Numbered from the stretch's first letter, positions 7,720-16,790 are shown. The stretch: 64,000 nucleotides of DNA from Coleofasciculus sp040219735 (GCA_040219735.1 JAVJRX010000050.1); one strand, 5' to 3'. Numbers and translations: made by a program. The notes: generated by a model not told the origin, from the letters alone.

Positions 7720-10203
7720 ATGTTTGAACATTTTACAGACAGAGCTATCAAATCTATTATGCTCGCCCAGGAGGAAGCCCGTCGCCTGGGACATAACCTC
7801 GTGGGAACTGAGCAAATCCTCTTGGGATTGCTGCGAGAAGGAACCAGTGTAGCCGCAATTGTCCTCAAAGAGATGGACATCACCCTAGAATCGACCCGGA
7901 AAGTCGTAGAACGAATTATTGGTCGCGGCTCAGGCTTTGTTCCGGCTGAAATTCCCTTCACTCCCAAAGCCAAACGCCTGTTTGAGCTCTCCTTTAAAGA
8001 AGCTCGACAACTAGGACATAATTATATCGGTCCAGAGCATTTGTTACTCGCCATTCTGCAAGACAGCGACAGCGTCGCGGGTAAAGTGTTGCAAAGTTTA
8101 GGCGTCAACTCAGCAACTGCCCGCACTAAACTGATTCAAGCTATCGGTGAAGTAGCGGCGGCTGCAAGCGCTAGAGGACCAGGGACTTCGATGATGGGCG
8201 GCACATCAAAGTCCGCCACATTGGAAGAGTTTGGCAGGAATCTCACCCAGTTAGCCGCAGAAGGTAAGTTAGACCCTATGGTGGGTCGTGTCAAGGAAAT
8301 CGAACGGATTATTCAGATTTTAGGACGCCGAACCAAGAATAACCCCGTATTATTGGGAGAACCGGGGGTCGGCAAAACCGCGATCGCAGAAGGGTTGGCA
8401 CAACGGATTACGGATAAAAATGTGCCGGAACTGTTGGAAAATAAGCAGGTAATCAGCTTGGATATCGGATCACTGATTTCCGGTACCCGTTTCCGGGGTG
8501 ACTTTGAAGAACGCATCAAGAATATAATGGCGGAAGTGCGTCAAGCGGGGAATATTATCCTGGTGATTGACGAAATCCATACCTTAGTCGGTGCTGGGGC
8601 GATAGAAGGCGGATTAGATGCGGCAAATATCCTCAAACCTGCTTTATCCCGGGGTGAACTCCAGTGTGTAGGGGCGACTACCTTGGATGAATATCGTAAG
8701 CATATTGAGCGAGACGCCGCCCTAGAACGCCGTTTCCAACCGATTATGGTTGGTGAACCCTCGGTTGAGGAAACCATTGAAATTTTGCAGGGGTTACGGG
8801 ATGCTTATGAACAGCATCACCGGGTAGAAATCTCCGATAGTGCTTTGGATGCGGCGGCGAAACTCTCAGATCGCTATATCAGTGACCGTTTCTTACCGGA
8901 CAAAGCCATTGACCTAATTGATGAAGCCGGAAGTCGTGTCCATTTAATCCATTGTCAGCCCTCCCCAGCCACGCGAGACATCAAGCGTCAATTGCGTCAG
9001 GTGACCAAAGAAAAAGAAGAAGCCGTTCGTCTCCAGGACTTTGAGAAAGCCGCCCAATTGCGCGATCGCGAACAGGAACTAGAAGGGGAGCTGCAGGCGA
9101 TTCTGCAAGAGGAAACCGATGCAGATACCCCCGTACAGACGCCTCTGGTAAATGAGCAAGATATTGCCCACATTGTCTCCTCCTGGACGGGTGTACCAGT
9201 TAACAAGCTGACCGAATCCGAATCAGCCCTGCTGCTGCACATGGAAGATACGTTGCACCAACGATTAATTGGTCAAGAAGAAGCGGTTACAGCCGTCTCC
9301 AAAGCGATTCGGCGGGCGCGAGTGGGGTTAAAAGACCCGAATCGACCCATCGCTAGCTTTATCTTCTCTGGACCGACGGGAGTTGGTAAGACAGAACTGG
9401 CGAAAGCGCTGGCGGCTTACTTCTTTGGGTCAGAAAATGCGATGATTCGCTTGGATATGTCCGAGTACATGGACCCGCACACTGTCTCCAAGCTCATCGG
9501 TTCGCCTCCAGGATTTGTCGGCTATGACGAAGGCGGTCAACTCACAGAAGCCGTCCGGCGTCAACCCTACACAGTACTCCTGTTTGACGAAATCGAGAAA
9601 GCACACCCCGATGTCTTCAATAGCCTCTTACAACTGTTGGATGATGGTCGTTTGACGGATGCTAAGGGTCGTACCGTAGACTTCAAGAACACCCTGATTA
9701 TCATGACCTCGAACATCGGTTCGCGGGTGATTGAAAAAGGTGGCGGTGGTTTCGGGTTTGAAGACTCAGATAATCTGGCGGAATCTCAATACAACCGGAT
9801 TCGCAGCCGAGTGAATGATGAACTCAAGGAATATTTCCGTCCAGAATTCCTCAATCGCCTTGACGATATTATCGTCTTCCGTCAGTTAACGCGAGACGAG
9901 ATTAAGCAAATTGCCGAGCTCCTACTTGTGGAAGTTTCAACTCGCCTAATTGAACAGGGAATTACCCTGGAAGTGACGGAACGGTTCAAAGATCGTTTAG
10001 TCGAAGAAGGGTATGATCCCAGTTATGGAGCGCGACCGCTACGTCGGACAATTATGCGGCTATTAGAAGATAGTTTAGCCGAAGCCATGTTAGCAAGTCA
10101 GATCATTGAGGGAGAAACCGCTGTGGTTGATGTAGATGAGAATGGTAAGGTGAAGGTTTTACCGGGTGAATCGCCAGCGCGGTTGCTACAACCTGTAGGC
10201 TAG
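7720..10203 (+). CDS. clpC: ClpC, class I Clp AAA+ ATPase
   Basis: The unfoldase that feeds substrates to the ClpP/ClpR protease; essential in cyanobacteria. The 827-residue length is typical. Two Clp-N repeats occupy about 1-145. The first AAA+ module has Walker A GEPGVGKT near residue 213 and Walker B VIDEIH. A UVR-like middle segment (EEAVRLQDFEKAAQLRDREQ) lies near 430-455. The second AAA+ module has Walker A GPTGVGKT near 550 and Walker B LLFDEIEKAH. A C-terminal D2-small domain carries the GARPLRRTI sensor 2. The ClpP-docking VGYDEGG-type region is present. The ATG has AAAGGAAA seven bases upstream. Expressed alone, with about 360 bp of gene-free DNA before it. Confidence 0.97.
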   Translation: MFEHFTDRAIKSIMLAQEEARRLGHNLVGTEQILLGLLREGTSVAAIVLKEMDITLESTRKVVERIIGRGSGFVPAEIPFTPKAKRLFELSFKEARQLGHNYIGPEHLLLAILQDSDSVAGKVLQSLGVNSATARTKLIQAIGEVAAAASARGPGTSMMGGTSKSATLEEFGRNLTQLAAEGKLDPMVGRVKEIERIIQILGRRTKNNPVLLGEPGVGKTAIAEGLAQRITDKNVPELLENKQVISLDIGSLISGTRFRGDFEERIKNIMAEVRQAGNIILVIDEIHTLVGAGAIEGGLDAANILKPALSRGELQCVGATTLDEYRKHIERDAALERRFQPIMVGEPSVEETIEILQGLRDAYEQHHRVEISDSALDAAAKLSDRYISDRFLPDKAIDLIDEAGSRVHLIHCQPSPATRDIKRQLRQVTKEKEEAVRLQDFEKAAQLRDREQELEGELQAILQEETDADTPVQTPLVNEQDIAHIVSSWTGVPVNKLTESESALLLHMEDTLHQRLIGQEEAVTAVSKAIRRARVGLKDPNRPIASFIFSGPTGVGKTELAKALAAYFFGSENAMIRLDMSEYMDPHTVSKLIGSPPGFVGYDEGGQLTEAVRRQPYTVLLFDEIEKAHPDVFNSLLQLLDDGRLTDAKGRTVDFKNTLIIMTSNIGSRVIEKGGGGFGFEDSDNLAESQYNRIRSRVNDELKEYFRPEFLNRLDDIIVFRQLTRDEIKQIAELLLVEVSTRLIEQGITLEVTERFKDRLVEEGYDPSYGARPLRRTIMRLLEDSLAEAMLASQIIEGETAVVDVDENGKVKVLPGESPARLLQPVG

Positions 10204-10210
10204 TTTTGTT

Positions 10211-10287
10211 CCTAGGCTCTGCCTAGTCGTCTCGTCGTCTCGTTCCCAGGCAGAGCCTGGGAATGCTTTTAGGGAGGCTCTGCCTCC
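10211..10287. repeat. Cluster of three hairpin repeats after clpC
   Basis: Three short palindromes in 77 bp share the core (A)GGCTCTGCCT: CTAGGC-TCT-GCCTAG at 10212-10226, CCCAGGC-AGA-GCCTGGG at 10245-10261, and GGAGGC-TCT-GCCTCC at 10273-10287. They look like related units of a dispersed palindromic repeat. The last is followed by TTTAG, so the cluster may also act as a weak transcription end for clpC; that is inference. Confidence 0.6.
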
Positions 10288-10324
10288 TTTAGCATATAAT
10301 CCAAGCTAGGAAGCTTTCGTGAAC

Positions 10325-10432
10325 TGAAGATCCCCCGGTGCAGATGTACTACACAGAGCCTTAATCCCCACTCCGTAACAGTTTTAGCAATTGACCCTTC
10401 TTTATTCGTACCCATATATATTTAAGATTTTC
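10325..10432 (+). repeat. Dispersed ~107-bp repeat, family A, copy 2
   Basis: Matches 3379-3485 closely, sharing the CCCCCGGTGCAGATGTACTA start and ending ATTTAAGATTTTC. It lies about 120 bp upstream of the 117-residue gene at 10556, in the same orientation as that gene. Confidence 0.75.
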
Positions 10433-10555
10433 TTAAAATAAGATACACAATTTATACCAACTGACATCTATCTTTGGGTATACTTGGCAAAACAGTAACT
10501 TTCTGGTGCAGACTCCAGACCAGAAAATCCTAGGCAGAAAAAGCAAAAGCCAAGT

Positions 10556-10909
10556 ATGAACTCTTTGGAATTCGACCGAGAAGCTGACCGGATGGCGAGA
10601 GCAATCATGACTCGCAACAGCCAAATTGGGGCAGCCCTGATTGCCGATTTGACAACCAAACTGACCCTTGAATATATTGCTGCTGTGTTGGTTGTCAGTA
10701 TTGAACGTGTGATTTGGTTTGAGCCAGACTCAGTTATTTGGGCTGTTGAAAACCTTATTCCTGCGGACATCATGCAGGAAATTCACAGAATTACTTCATT
10801 TACTCTCTATAAACAGTGGGTGCTCAAAGGATACGTACCAGGAACAGATTTGAGTGTTGATGTTAGCGGCAATGTGATGCTAAATAATCCACTCAAAAAA
10901 GCGGCTTAA
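10556..10909 (+). CDS. Hypothetical protein, 117 residues
   Basis: A soluble, probably alpha-helical protein. Residues 1-25 form a basic/acidic helix (FDREADRMARAIMTRN). The middle is hydrophobic helical (LTLEYIAAVLVVSIERVIWF) but carries too many charges for a clear membrane span. The end, YVPGTDLSVDVSGNVMLNN, is beta-like. No family recognised. There is no clear ribosome binding site before the ATG. It stands alone, about 350 bp after clpC and downstream of a family A repeat. Codon use looks like that of its neighbours, so I think it is real. Confidence 0.5.
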   Translation: MNSLEFDREADRMARAIMTRNSQIGAALIADLTTKLTLEYIAAVLVVSIERVIWFEPDSVIWAVENLIPADIMQEIHRITSFTLYKQWVLKGYVPGTDLSVDVSGNVMLNNPLKKAA

Positions 10910-10913
10910 AGAC

Positions 10914-10938
10914 GTAGGGTGGGTACTACCCACCCTAC
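10914..10938. repeat. Perfect 25-bp palindrome after the 10556 gene
   Basis: GTAGGGTGGGTA, one base, then its exact complement: 12-bp arms starting five bases past the stop codon. Same family as 4779-4795. It could form a strong hairpin at the transcript end but has no U-run. Further short repeats follow to 11290 (GGCGCATGG-type palindrome near 10990; CTGCTCCCC stretch near 11095). No gene is seen in 10910-11291. Confidence 0.65.
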
Positions 10939-11291
10939 AATCTAGGAGATAGACTATGCCAGCGCAATCTAAAATTTATAGAGAGTAGGGGCGCATGGCG
11001 TGCCATGCGTGTCACAAATCCTAATTTTCAGCGAAGGTGTCCCTGCTCCCTATACAAGTCATAGTTCCCTCGGAACACCTCCATAGGGCTTCCTCTGCTT
11101 CCCCTGCTCCCCCTACTTTTGGCGCTTAAGTTGACACCAATGATGGCGTGCGCCCGATTCAATGGTAAGATCTATTCCACAATTTTAGCTGTGTCAAGCC
11201 AGTAGGTTGGGTTGGCGCATGTTACTAGGGCAGCATCTAGGGCTAAAGCCCTGACTACAAGCCTACTATCCCAGATGAGACGTTGCCAATC

Positions 11292-11894
11292 TTACACTAT
11301 GGCGGTTTCCCACTTCAGATAAGGCAACTTCATCGCTGTCTCCCGAATTTGCTCAACTTGCTTCACCAGTTGTCCACAACTATCCCAAGTCCCTGTAATC
11401 AGAGTTTGCCGTACCCCTTCAGGCATTGAAACAGAGGCTTGGAAGTCACCACAGCGAACGTCCATGGCTTCTAAATCTACCGTTATCGGCGCTTGGGGAT
11501 TCTCTTCCAGGATTCTCTGTAACTGCTTCACTGTTTCCGGTTCAGCCGTAACACAGGGAACCCCCATTGCCAAACAGTTACCAAAGAAGATTTCAGCAAA
11601 ACTTTCACCGACAAGGGCTTGTATGCCCCATTTTTGCAAAGCTTGAGGCGCATGTTCCCGCGAAGAACCACAGCCGAAGTTACCGTTAACCACTAAAATA
11701 TTTGCCCCTTGATACTGAGGGCGGTCAAAAGGATGTTGCCCTTTTGCCTGGGCGCGGTCATCGGCAAAGGCTTTGTCTCCTAATCCTTCAAAGGTAACAC
11801 AGCGCAAATAGCGAGCGGGGATAATTCTGTCGGTATCAATATCATTACCCACAACGGGAACGCCTTGTCCTGACACGGTTTTCACTTGACTCAT
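11292..11894 (-). CDS. leuD: 3-isopropylmalate dehydratase small subunit
   Basis: With LeuC it isomerises 2-isopropylmalate to 3-isopropylmalate in leucine synthesis. The 200-residue length fits. Hallmarks are DIDTDRIIPARYLR near the N-terminus and NFGCGSSREHAPQAL (the swivel-domain substrate-binding loop), followed by FAEIFFGNCLAMGVP. The ATG at 11894 is preceded by AGGAGTG at good spacing. LeuC lies 2.8 kb away on the same strand (14734-16143). Three unrelated genes separate them, so the usual leuCD operon is split here. Confidence 0.93.
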   Translation of the reverse strand: MSQVKTVSGQGVPVVGNDIDTDRIIPARYLRCVTFEGLGDKAFADDRAQAKGQHPFDRPQYQGANILVVNGNFGCGSSREHAPQALQKWGIQALVGESFAEIFFGNCLAMGVPCVTAEPETVKQLQRILEENPQAPITVDLEAMDVRCGDFQASVSMPEGVRQTLITGTWDSCGQLVKQVEQIRETAMKLPYLKWETAIV

Positions 11895-11998
11895 GAATTC
11901 ACTCCTTTTTTTCTACTAACAAAATATATCTCCATTTATCTTGGAGTAGAGTGTAACATCAATTCAATAAGAATTACCCATGGACTCGTGTCAGGTTA

Positions 11999-12598
11999 CT
12001 AATTGAGAAGTCGTCTCAACTCATCACAGGCATGATGTAAGGAAGACAGGGCATTACTATCAAGTCCTTGAGGACAGATTTCCCTCGATAATTTTTTTGC
12101 TGAGGATTTAGCTAAATCGATACGTAAATCGATCCTATTCAATTTTCTAATTTCTGGAGAATTCTTGTAATCTGTCGTTTCATCGCAATTGCGATCAATA
12201 CTAATGTAATAAAACCAGGTTTCAATATTTCTGGCTGGCACAAAAATGGCAATTTTCTCATTAGGTAACCTTGGGTCTCGATTTAACTTGCCTTCCTGCT
12301 CGTCTAATGCTATGTGCAAAGAGCGCAATATGTCATTTATGCTATTCGTGTCGGCATCAATCATCACGACTATGGCACGATTTTGAAAATTTTTGCTTCT
12401 GTAGCTTTTAACCAGACGTGCATAGTTCTTGATAACGAAGTCATTATTATTATTGACTTTCCTTCCTTTGACATTAGAGTAATTTATGATTTTGCGATCC
12501 TCGAATCCACAACAGATAAGATACTGTCTGATGAATCGTTCGTGATCAATATCTTCGCATAAAATAACGACTTCTGGTTTATGGTCTTTACTCGTCAT
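11999..12598 (-). CDS. TOPRIM-like protein partnered with AAA ATPase (candidate defence nuclease)
   Basis: A 199-residue soluble protein. The layout resembles TOPRIM-fold proteins of the DUF4276/RloB/OLD-associated kind: a beta strand ending in an acidic residue (VVILCEDIDHERFIRQYL, Glu-15), a second strand with DxD (VVMIDADTNS, Asp-81 and Asp-83), and later a conserved-looking FVPARNIETWFYY (Glu-126), the I-E-x-W pattern of that group. In TOPRIM nucleases these acids bind Mg2+. Its start overlaps the end of the upstream AAA ATPase gene by 11 bp, implying translational coupling and a joint function. The pairing is the layout of several phage-defence systems (PARIS-, AbiL- and RloAB-like). Catalytic function is inferred, not proven; the exact family is uncertain. 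Confidence 0.6.
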   Translation of the reverse strand: MTSKDHKPEVVILCEDIDHERFIRQYLICCGFEDRKIINYSNVKGRKVNNNNDFVIKNYARLVKSYRSKNFQNRAIVVMIDADTNSINDILRSLHIALDEQEGKLNRDPRLPNEKIAIFVPARNIETWFYYISIDRNCDETTDYKNSPEIRKLNRIDLRIDLAKSSAKKLSREICPQGLDSNALSSLHHACDELRRLLN

Positions 12599-13724
12599 AA
12601 ATCCATCCCAGTTCGATTAGTTTAGCCAGTGATAATCCTGTATCTTGTTGATCGGTAATGGACTGTAGACGTATAATTCCTTCATTGGCTCTCTCAAACC
12701 AATAACCAGAACTACTAGCTAAATAGTTAATGAGTGTAGGGTGATGGGAGATTAAAATGGCTTGTCCGTGACTTTCTGCACCTGAACATTGATCAAAAAG
12801 TGTACTCAGCCAAGGCTGTATTTCCGGTAAAGCGAGATAATTTTCTGGTTCATCAATACACAAGGTATAATCTTCATCAGGCGCACAATATATCAAGGTA
12901 TATAGTGCAATCAAAACTCGTTGACCATCTGATATTTCGTTAAGTTTGTAAGGCTTTTTGCTGAGATTCGGGAAAGATAATGATAGAATTTTTGCCTCCC
13001 CAATTGGTTCATTTTTAAATGAATGAAATCCATCTATTACCTGTTTTAATTTCATTGTGAGTTCAAATATTTTTCCCTGATCTCCAGACAGATAAGTATA
13101 CCAAGCCGCATAGTTTGACATATCCCATGCTGGATACCTATCTTCTTGGCGACTCTCTGCTGTCATGGAACAAGGATTAATGTGTACAATTAAAAAACGA
13201 TATATCCGCTTTTTAAACCAAGTCAGTTTTTGAGTATCCAATCTCTCAGATACCAAACCTACAACAGAACGTGAGTAGTCCACAAATGGAATAAATTCTC
13301 CTTGTTGGTCAGGAGAATCATAGTATATCATTGCTTTCACAACAGGTTGATCCTGCTCTATTTCAATCCTGAAATCTGATAGTGGTTGTTCATTAAAACT
13401 CAATCTCTCACGATGCATTACAGGAGGGGCATAATCGCCTTGATGTTCAATTTCTAAAGAATATTTGTAAATTCCTCCATTTCCTTCAATGTCTAATTCA
13501 AATTTTTGGATCGAGCGAGTTTCCCAGCGAGTTAAATCTGTTCCTGGAAAAATTTGATTAACTTGAAACCTGTTCACAATAAAATATTGCAGTTTCTGTA
13601 ACGCTGCGAAGACTGTGCTTTTACCAGAACCGTTAGATCCAAGAAATAGGCTAATATTATCTTCCAACTTTATTTCAAAGTTCACAAGACATCTAAAGTT
13701 GTCTATATACATTCTTTTTAACAT
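12588..13724 (-). CDS. AAA family ATPase (RecF/SMC-like), candidate defence sensor
   Basis: A 378-residue ABC/SMC-type ATPase of the AAA_15/AAA_21 group. Walker A GSNGSGKS is at residues 29-36, the signature-like NEISDGQRVLIAL near 262-273, Walker B TLCIDEPEN at 287-295 and the switch histidine ISHHP at 325-329. The middle 150 residues contain no long coiled coil. I chose the ATG at 13724 because AAGGAGT sits eight bases upstream; the longer reading from 13778 adds an unlikely leader. It overlaps the TOPRIM-like gene by 11 bp. In comparable pairs the ATPase senses an invader trigger and controls the TOPRIM partner. It lies between leuD and leuC, with no genes shared with leucine synthesis. 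Confidence 0.75.
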   Translation of the reverse strand: MLKRMYIDNFRCLVNFEIKLEDNISLFLGSNGSGKSTVFAALQKLQYFIVNRFQVNQIFPGTDLTRWETRSIQKFELDIEGNGGIYKYSLEIEHQGDYAPPVMHRERLSFNEQPLSDFRIEIEQDQPVVKAMIYYDSPDQQGEFIPFVDYSRSVVGLVSERLDTQKLTWFKKRIYRFLIVHINPCSMTAESRQEDRYPAWDMSNYAAWYTYLSGDQGKIFELTMKLKQVIDGFHSFKNEPIGEAKILSLSFPNLSKKPYKLNEISDGQRVLIALYTLIYCAPDEDYTLCIDEPENYLALPEIQPWLSTLFDQCSGAESHGQAILISHHPTLINYLASSSGYWFERANEGIIRLQSITDQQDTGLSLAKLIELGWIYDE

Positions 13725-13848
13725 AAATTTACTCCTTAAAGTTTGGGCAAAAAAGCTTGGACATGAATATATGATCAACAGCAGAAATAGGTTGGGTTTT
13801 ATGCCTTAACCCAACCTACCTAATATTATCACCTACTACCATTCATCC

Positions 13849-14226
13849 CTAATTTTCATAGAGAAGGCGATTGAGAATTTCTTGTCCTGCGGGATTGAAT
13901 ACCTGAAGACGAATAATTCTTGGATCATTGGGTCGCCATGCGACTTGATACTGATAATCCCCATTTTGCCAGATATAAAGGCGGCGTTGAGGATTTCCCC
14001 GTACTTTCGCACCTCTGAGGATCAAGTTATCACCGGTTTGTTGATTAGTACCGTAGTAAGTGAGGGCGTTGTTGCTGTAGTTAATTGTGACCGACCATTC
14101 ACCACCCTCGAATGTCCCCAGAGGAACCCTGGCTTGGGCGACGACAGGTGTTTTAATCATAATCTCGGTAACTGTCGGCGCAGATAAACCGAGAATGGTA
14201 GCAAGCGCGATCGCTCTGATATTCAT
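13849..14226 (-). CDS. Conserved secreted protein, unknown function
   Basis: A 125-residue protein with a signal peptide (IRAIALATILGLSAPTV... ending near VVAQA). The mature domain of about 95 residues is all beta by appearance: GGEWSVTINYSNNALTYYG, then RRLYIWQNGDYQYQVAWRP and a closing ILNRLLYEN. Similar short secreted proteins with a W-V-I-YSNNAL-YYG pattern are, as far as I recall, widespread in cyanobacteria and unstudied. It is upstream of the ATPase/TOPRIM pair on the same strand, about 125 bp away, and probably independent of it. Confidence 0.65.
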   Translation of the reverse strand: MNIRAIALATILGLSAPTVTEIMIKTPVVAQARVPLGTFEGGEWSVTINYSNNALTYYGTNQQTGDNLILRGAKVRGNPQRRLYIWQNGDYQYQVAWRPNDPRIIRLQVFNPAGQEILNRLLYEN

Positions 14227-14527
14227 AGTATTCCCTCCGTTGCTGTAACATAAACCTGGAACGCAATTTCCGGCTAAAACGGTTCACTATACTTTAATTT
14301 CAACCCGTTTTAACTGAGAGCTGGCAAAATTGGTAATACACCCCAAATGACTCGCTCGGTGGGCAAAAGCAGCTAATTCTAATATAAGCGTTTCTAGGGT
14401 TATAATATTTGCCCACGATGGCGGTGTGGCACAACTAAAATGGTGGGATAGATTTTGCCCTTGAATCGGGCGCAGGTCGCGTCATCCGTGTCAACTTAAG
14501 CTTAAAACGAAAGCAATACCTTGATGC

Positions 14528-14607
14528 TAACCCCACCCTAACCCTCCCCTTATCAAGGGGAGGGAACATTTCCCCCCTTGCTAAGGGGGGATTAAGGGGG
14601 GTTAAGA
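14528..14607. repeat. Palindromic CCCCTT/AAGGGG dispersed repeat
   Basis: Contains two hairpins: CCTCCCCTT-ATC-AAGGGGAGG at about 14544-14564 and CCCCCCTTG-CTA-AGGGGGG just after, followed by GATTAAGGGGGGTTAAG. This is a common cyanobacterial intergenic repeat type. The remainder of 14227-14733 holds another short palindromic piece (GCACGGAGCGTGC near 14668) and no gene. Confidence 0.6.
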
Positions 14608-14733
14608 TTAAGGCAGCGAGATTCAAAGACTCACTTAGCTGGCATTTCCTCTTAAGTTGACACCAATGCACGGAGCGTGCGCCCTACAGTTTCCAGGATT
14701 AAGCTTAATGAACCAAATTAGGTGTTCCACGCC

Positions 14734-16143
14734 TCACAATAACTGTCTAACATCAGAAACCTTCCCATTAACCGCCGCCGCGACTACCATAACTGGACTC
14801 ATCAACAGGGTGCGCCCCGTGGCTGAACCTTGACGCCCTTTAAAATTGCGGTTCGAGGAGGATGCACTAATCTGATCCCCTTGTAACTTATCGGGATTCA
14901 TCGCCAAACACATGGAACATCCCGGTTCACGCCATTCAAACCCCGCCTCTACAAAGATTTTATCCAATCCTTCGGCTTCGGCTTCTTTTTTGACTCGTTC
15001 TGAACCAGGGACAACAAATGCCTTAACGCCCTCCGCGACTCGCTTTCCTTGGGCAAATTGGGCGGCTTCGCGTAAATCCGTCAGGCGTCCATTGGTGCAG
15101 CTTCCGATAAAACAGACATCCACTTTGGTTCCCTGAATCGGCGCACCGGGGATAAGCTGCATATAACGATACGCTTCTTGTGCGATCGCGCGTTCCGATT
15201 CAGGTAAACTATCAGGCACAGGAATCGCTTCATTCACGGCAATTCCCTGTCCCGGTGTAATTCCCCAGGTCACCGTTGGCGCAATCTCAGCCGCATCAAA
15301 GGTAACGATATCATCATAAACGGCATCGGCATCAGAACGGATACTCATCCACCATTCCACCGCTTTATCCCAATCTGCCCCTTTTGGCGCAAAATCTCGC
15401 CCTTTGAGATACTCAAACGTCACCTGATCCGGATTAATATAACCACATCGGGCACCGCCTTCAATGGACATATTGCACACCGTCATCCGTTCTTCCATCG
15501 TCATCTGCTCAAAGGTCGTGCCAGCATATTCATAAGCGTAGCCAACTCCACCTTTGACCCCTAACTTGCGGATGATGTGTAAAATCACATCCTTGGCGTA
15601 AACACCAGGAGGGAGTTTCCCATTCACTTCAATTTTGCGAACTTTGAGTTTAGACAGGGCTAGGGTTTGAGAGGCGAGGACATCACGGACTTGAGACGTA
15701 CCAATCCCTAACGCGATCGCACCAAAAGCGCCATGAGTCGAAGTATGGGAATCACCGCATGCGATGGTCATTCCGGGTTGGGTTAATCCCTGTTCTGGGG
15801 CAATCACATGAACAATCCCTTGATTCCCCGATCCTATATTATAGAAGCGAATCCCATAATCCTTACAGCTTTGCTCCAACACCTGCATCATCTCCTCGGC
15901 TAAGACATCAGCAAAGGGACGCGCCTGGTTTTCGGTGGGAACGATATGATCCACAGTCGCCACCGTGCGTTCGGGATACAGCACCTTCAATCCCCTCTCG
16001 CGCAGCATCCCAAAGGCTTGGGGACTGGTAACTTCGTGGATTAAATGTAAACCAATAAATAGTTGAGTTTGACCCGAAGGCAGAGTACCGACGGTGTGGT
16101 AGTCCCAAACTTTATCGAATAGTGTTCTCTCGCTCATTTGCAA
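14734..16143 (-). CDS. leuC: 3-isopropylmalate dehydratase large subunit
   Basis: The aconitase-family catalytic subunit that, with LeuD, isomerises isopropylmalate. It is 469 residues. Cluster ligands are visible: Cys in FIGSCTNGR near residue 348, and the pair in EPGCSMCLAMNPD near 410-413, which hold the 4Fe-4S cluster. CGDSHTSTHGAFGA, SSNRNFKGRQG and the start TLFDKVWDYHTV are diagnostic. Met-1 or Met-3 may start it. It is separated from leuD by a defence-like pair and a secreted protein. No leader peptide or T-box was recognised upstream. Confidence 0.95.
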   Translation of the reverse strand: MQMSERTLFDKVWDYHTVGTLPSGQTQLFIGLHLIHEVTSPQAFGMLRERGLKVLYPERTVATVDHIVPTENQARPFADVLAEEMMQVLEQSCKDYGIRFYNIGSGNQGIVHVIAPEQGLTQPGMTIACGDSHTSTHGAFGAIALGIGTSQVRDVLASQTLALSKLKVRKIEVNGKLPPGVYAKDVILHIIRKLGVKGGVGYAYEYAGTTFEQMTMEERMTVCNMSIEGGARCGYINPDQVTFEYLKGRDFAPKGADWDKAVEWWMSIRSDADAVYDDIVTFDAAEIAPTVTWGITPGQGIAVNEAIPVPDSLPESERAIAQEAYRYMQLIPGAPIQGTKVDVCFIGSCTNGRLTDLREAAQFAQGKRVAEGVKAFVVPGSERVKKEAEAEGLDKIFVEAGFEWREPGCSMCLAMNPDKLQGDQISASSSNRNFKGRQGSATGRTLLMSPVMVVAAAVNGKVSDVRQLL

Positions 16144-16353
16144 AAGGTCGTCATAAATAGGATTTAAGGATAATGACCAATCATCTATAGGGATAGATGC
16201 TTTAGTCTTCTATTTTATAGCGAGTATGACATTTTCTGAGATCTGTTAAGATAGAACCTAATCCAGGTAAAGGTTATGCTGTAACAGCAAGGGTTTCGGA
16301 CTTTTTTATTAGGGTTGATTTGCCGGACATTATATTACAACTATAGATTTTAT

Positions 16354-16396
16354 GCAAGAGCGATCGCACTCCTCACAGAAAACATGCGATCGCTTG
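16354..16396. repeat. Inverted HIP1 pair forming a hairpin
   Basis: AGCGATCGCA at 16359-16368 and its inverse TGCGATCGCT at 16385-16394, extended by CAAG/CTTG with one bulge, around a 16-nt loop and followed by TTTTAG. It looks like a factor-independent terminator for rightward transcription or a folded repeat. No rightward gene ends just before it. Confidence 0.5.
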
Positions 16397-16404
16397 TTTT
16401 AGAC

Positions 16405-16510
16405 TTAAGTTCCCCCCATCCCGATTGACGATAGAAGCCTAACCCCTACTAAGTAAGCGTTTTAGCCAACTAGCCCCCTCCATTCGCACCCATGTATATT
16501 TAAGATTTTC
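16405..16510 (+). repeat. Dispersed ~107-bp repeat, family A, copy 3 (diverged)
   Basis: Shares the start TTAAGTTCCCCC, the centre GTTTTAGC-AA-T and the end CGCACCCATGTATATTTAAG with copies at 3379 and 10325. The internal 40 bases differ more. Same orientation as the other two. Confidence 0.6.
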
Positions 16511-16738
16511 TTAATATTTGTGGGAGAAAATCTGTGGAACAGAGGACATGGCACAGATTCAAGAGTTTTTGGACAATATCAGTGGTTGCGTTCACTTGGT
16601 TCTCGTTTGGAATAGGCGTTATTTAATATCTATCTGAAACTTTGCCAAAACCAATGGTCTTTAAGTTTAACAACTTCAAAGATAGCTAAGCAAAACATTG
16701 AACTAATTCCCCAAGGAATTAAAGCGGCTTAGACAAAC

Positions 16739-16766
16739 GTAGAGACGTTGCAGGTAACGTCTCTAC
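16739..16766. repeat. GTAGAGACGTT palindrome
   Basis: GTAGAGACGTT at 16739-16749 and its exact complement at 16756-16766 around a 6-nt loop, 25 bp past the stop of the minus-strand gene at 16791. This is a widespread cyanobacterial intergenic palindrome. It may end that gene's transcript. Confidence 0.65.
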
Positions 16767-16790
16767 ATCGACACCGCTCAATGAAATCGC

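Larger units (their letters stand above)
16144..16790. other. Gene-free region with repeats
   Basis: Holds, in order: an AT-rich probable leuC promoter area, a hairpin built from two HIP1 octamers (16354-16396), family A repeat copy 3, and a palindrome near the next gene's end. A 25-codon ORF opens at an ATG near 16548 after the repeat but has no features that make it credible. Confidence 0.5.
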
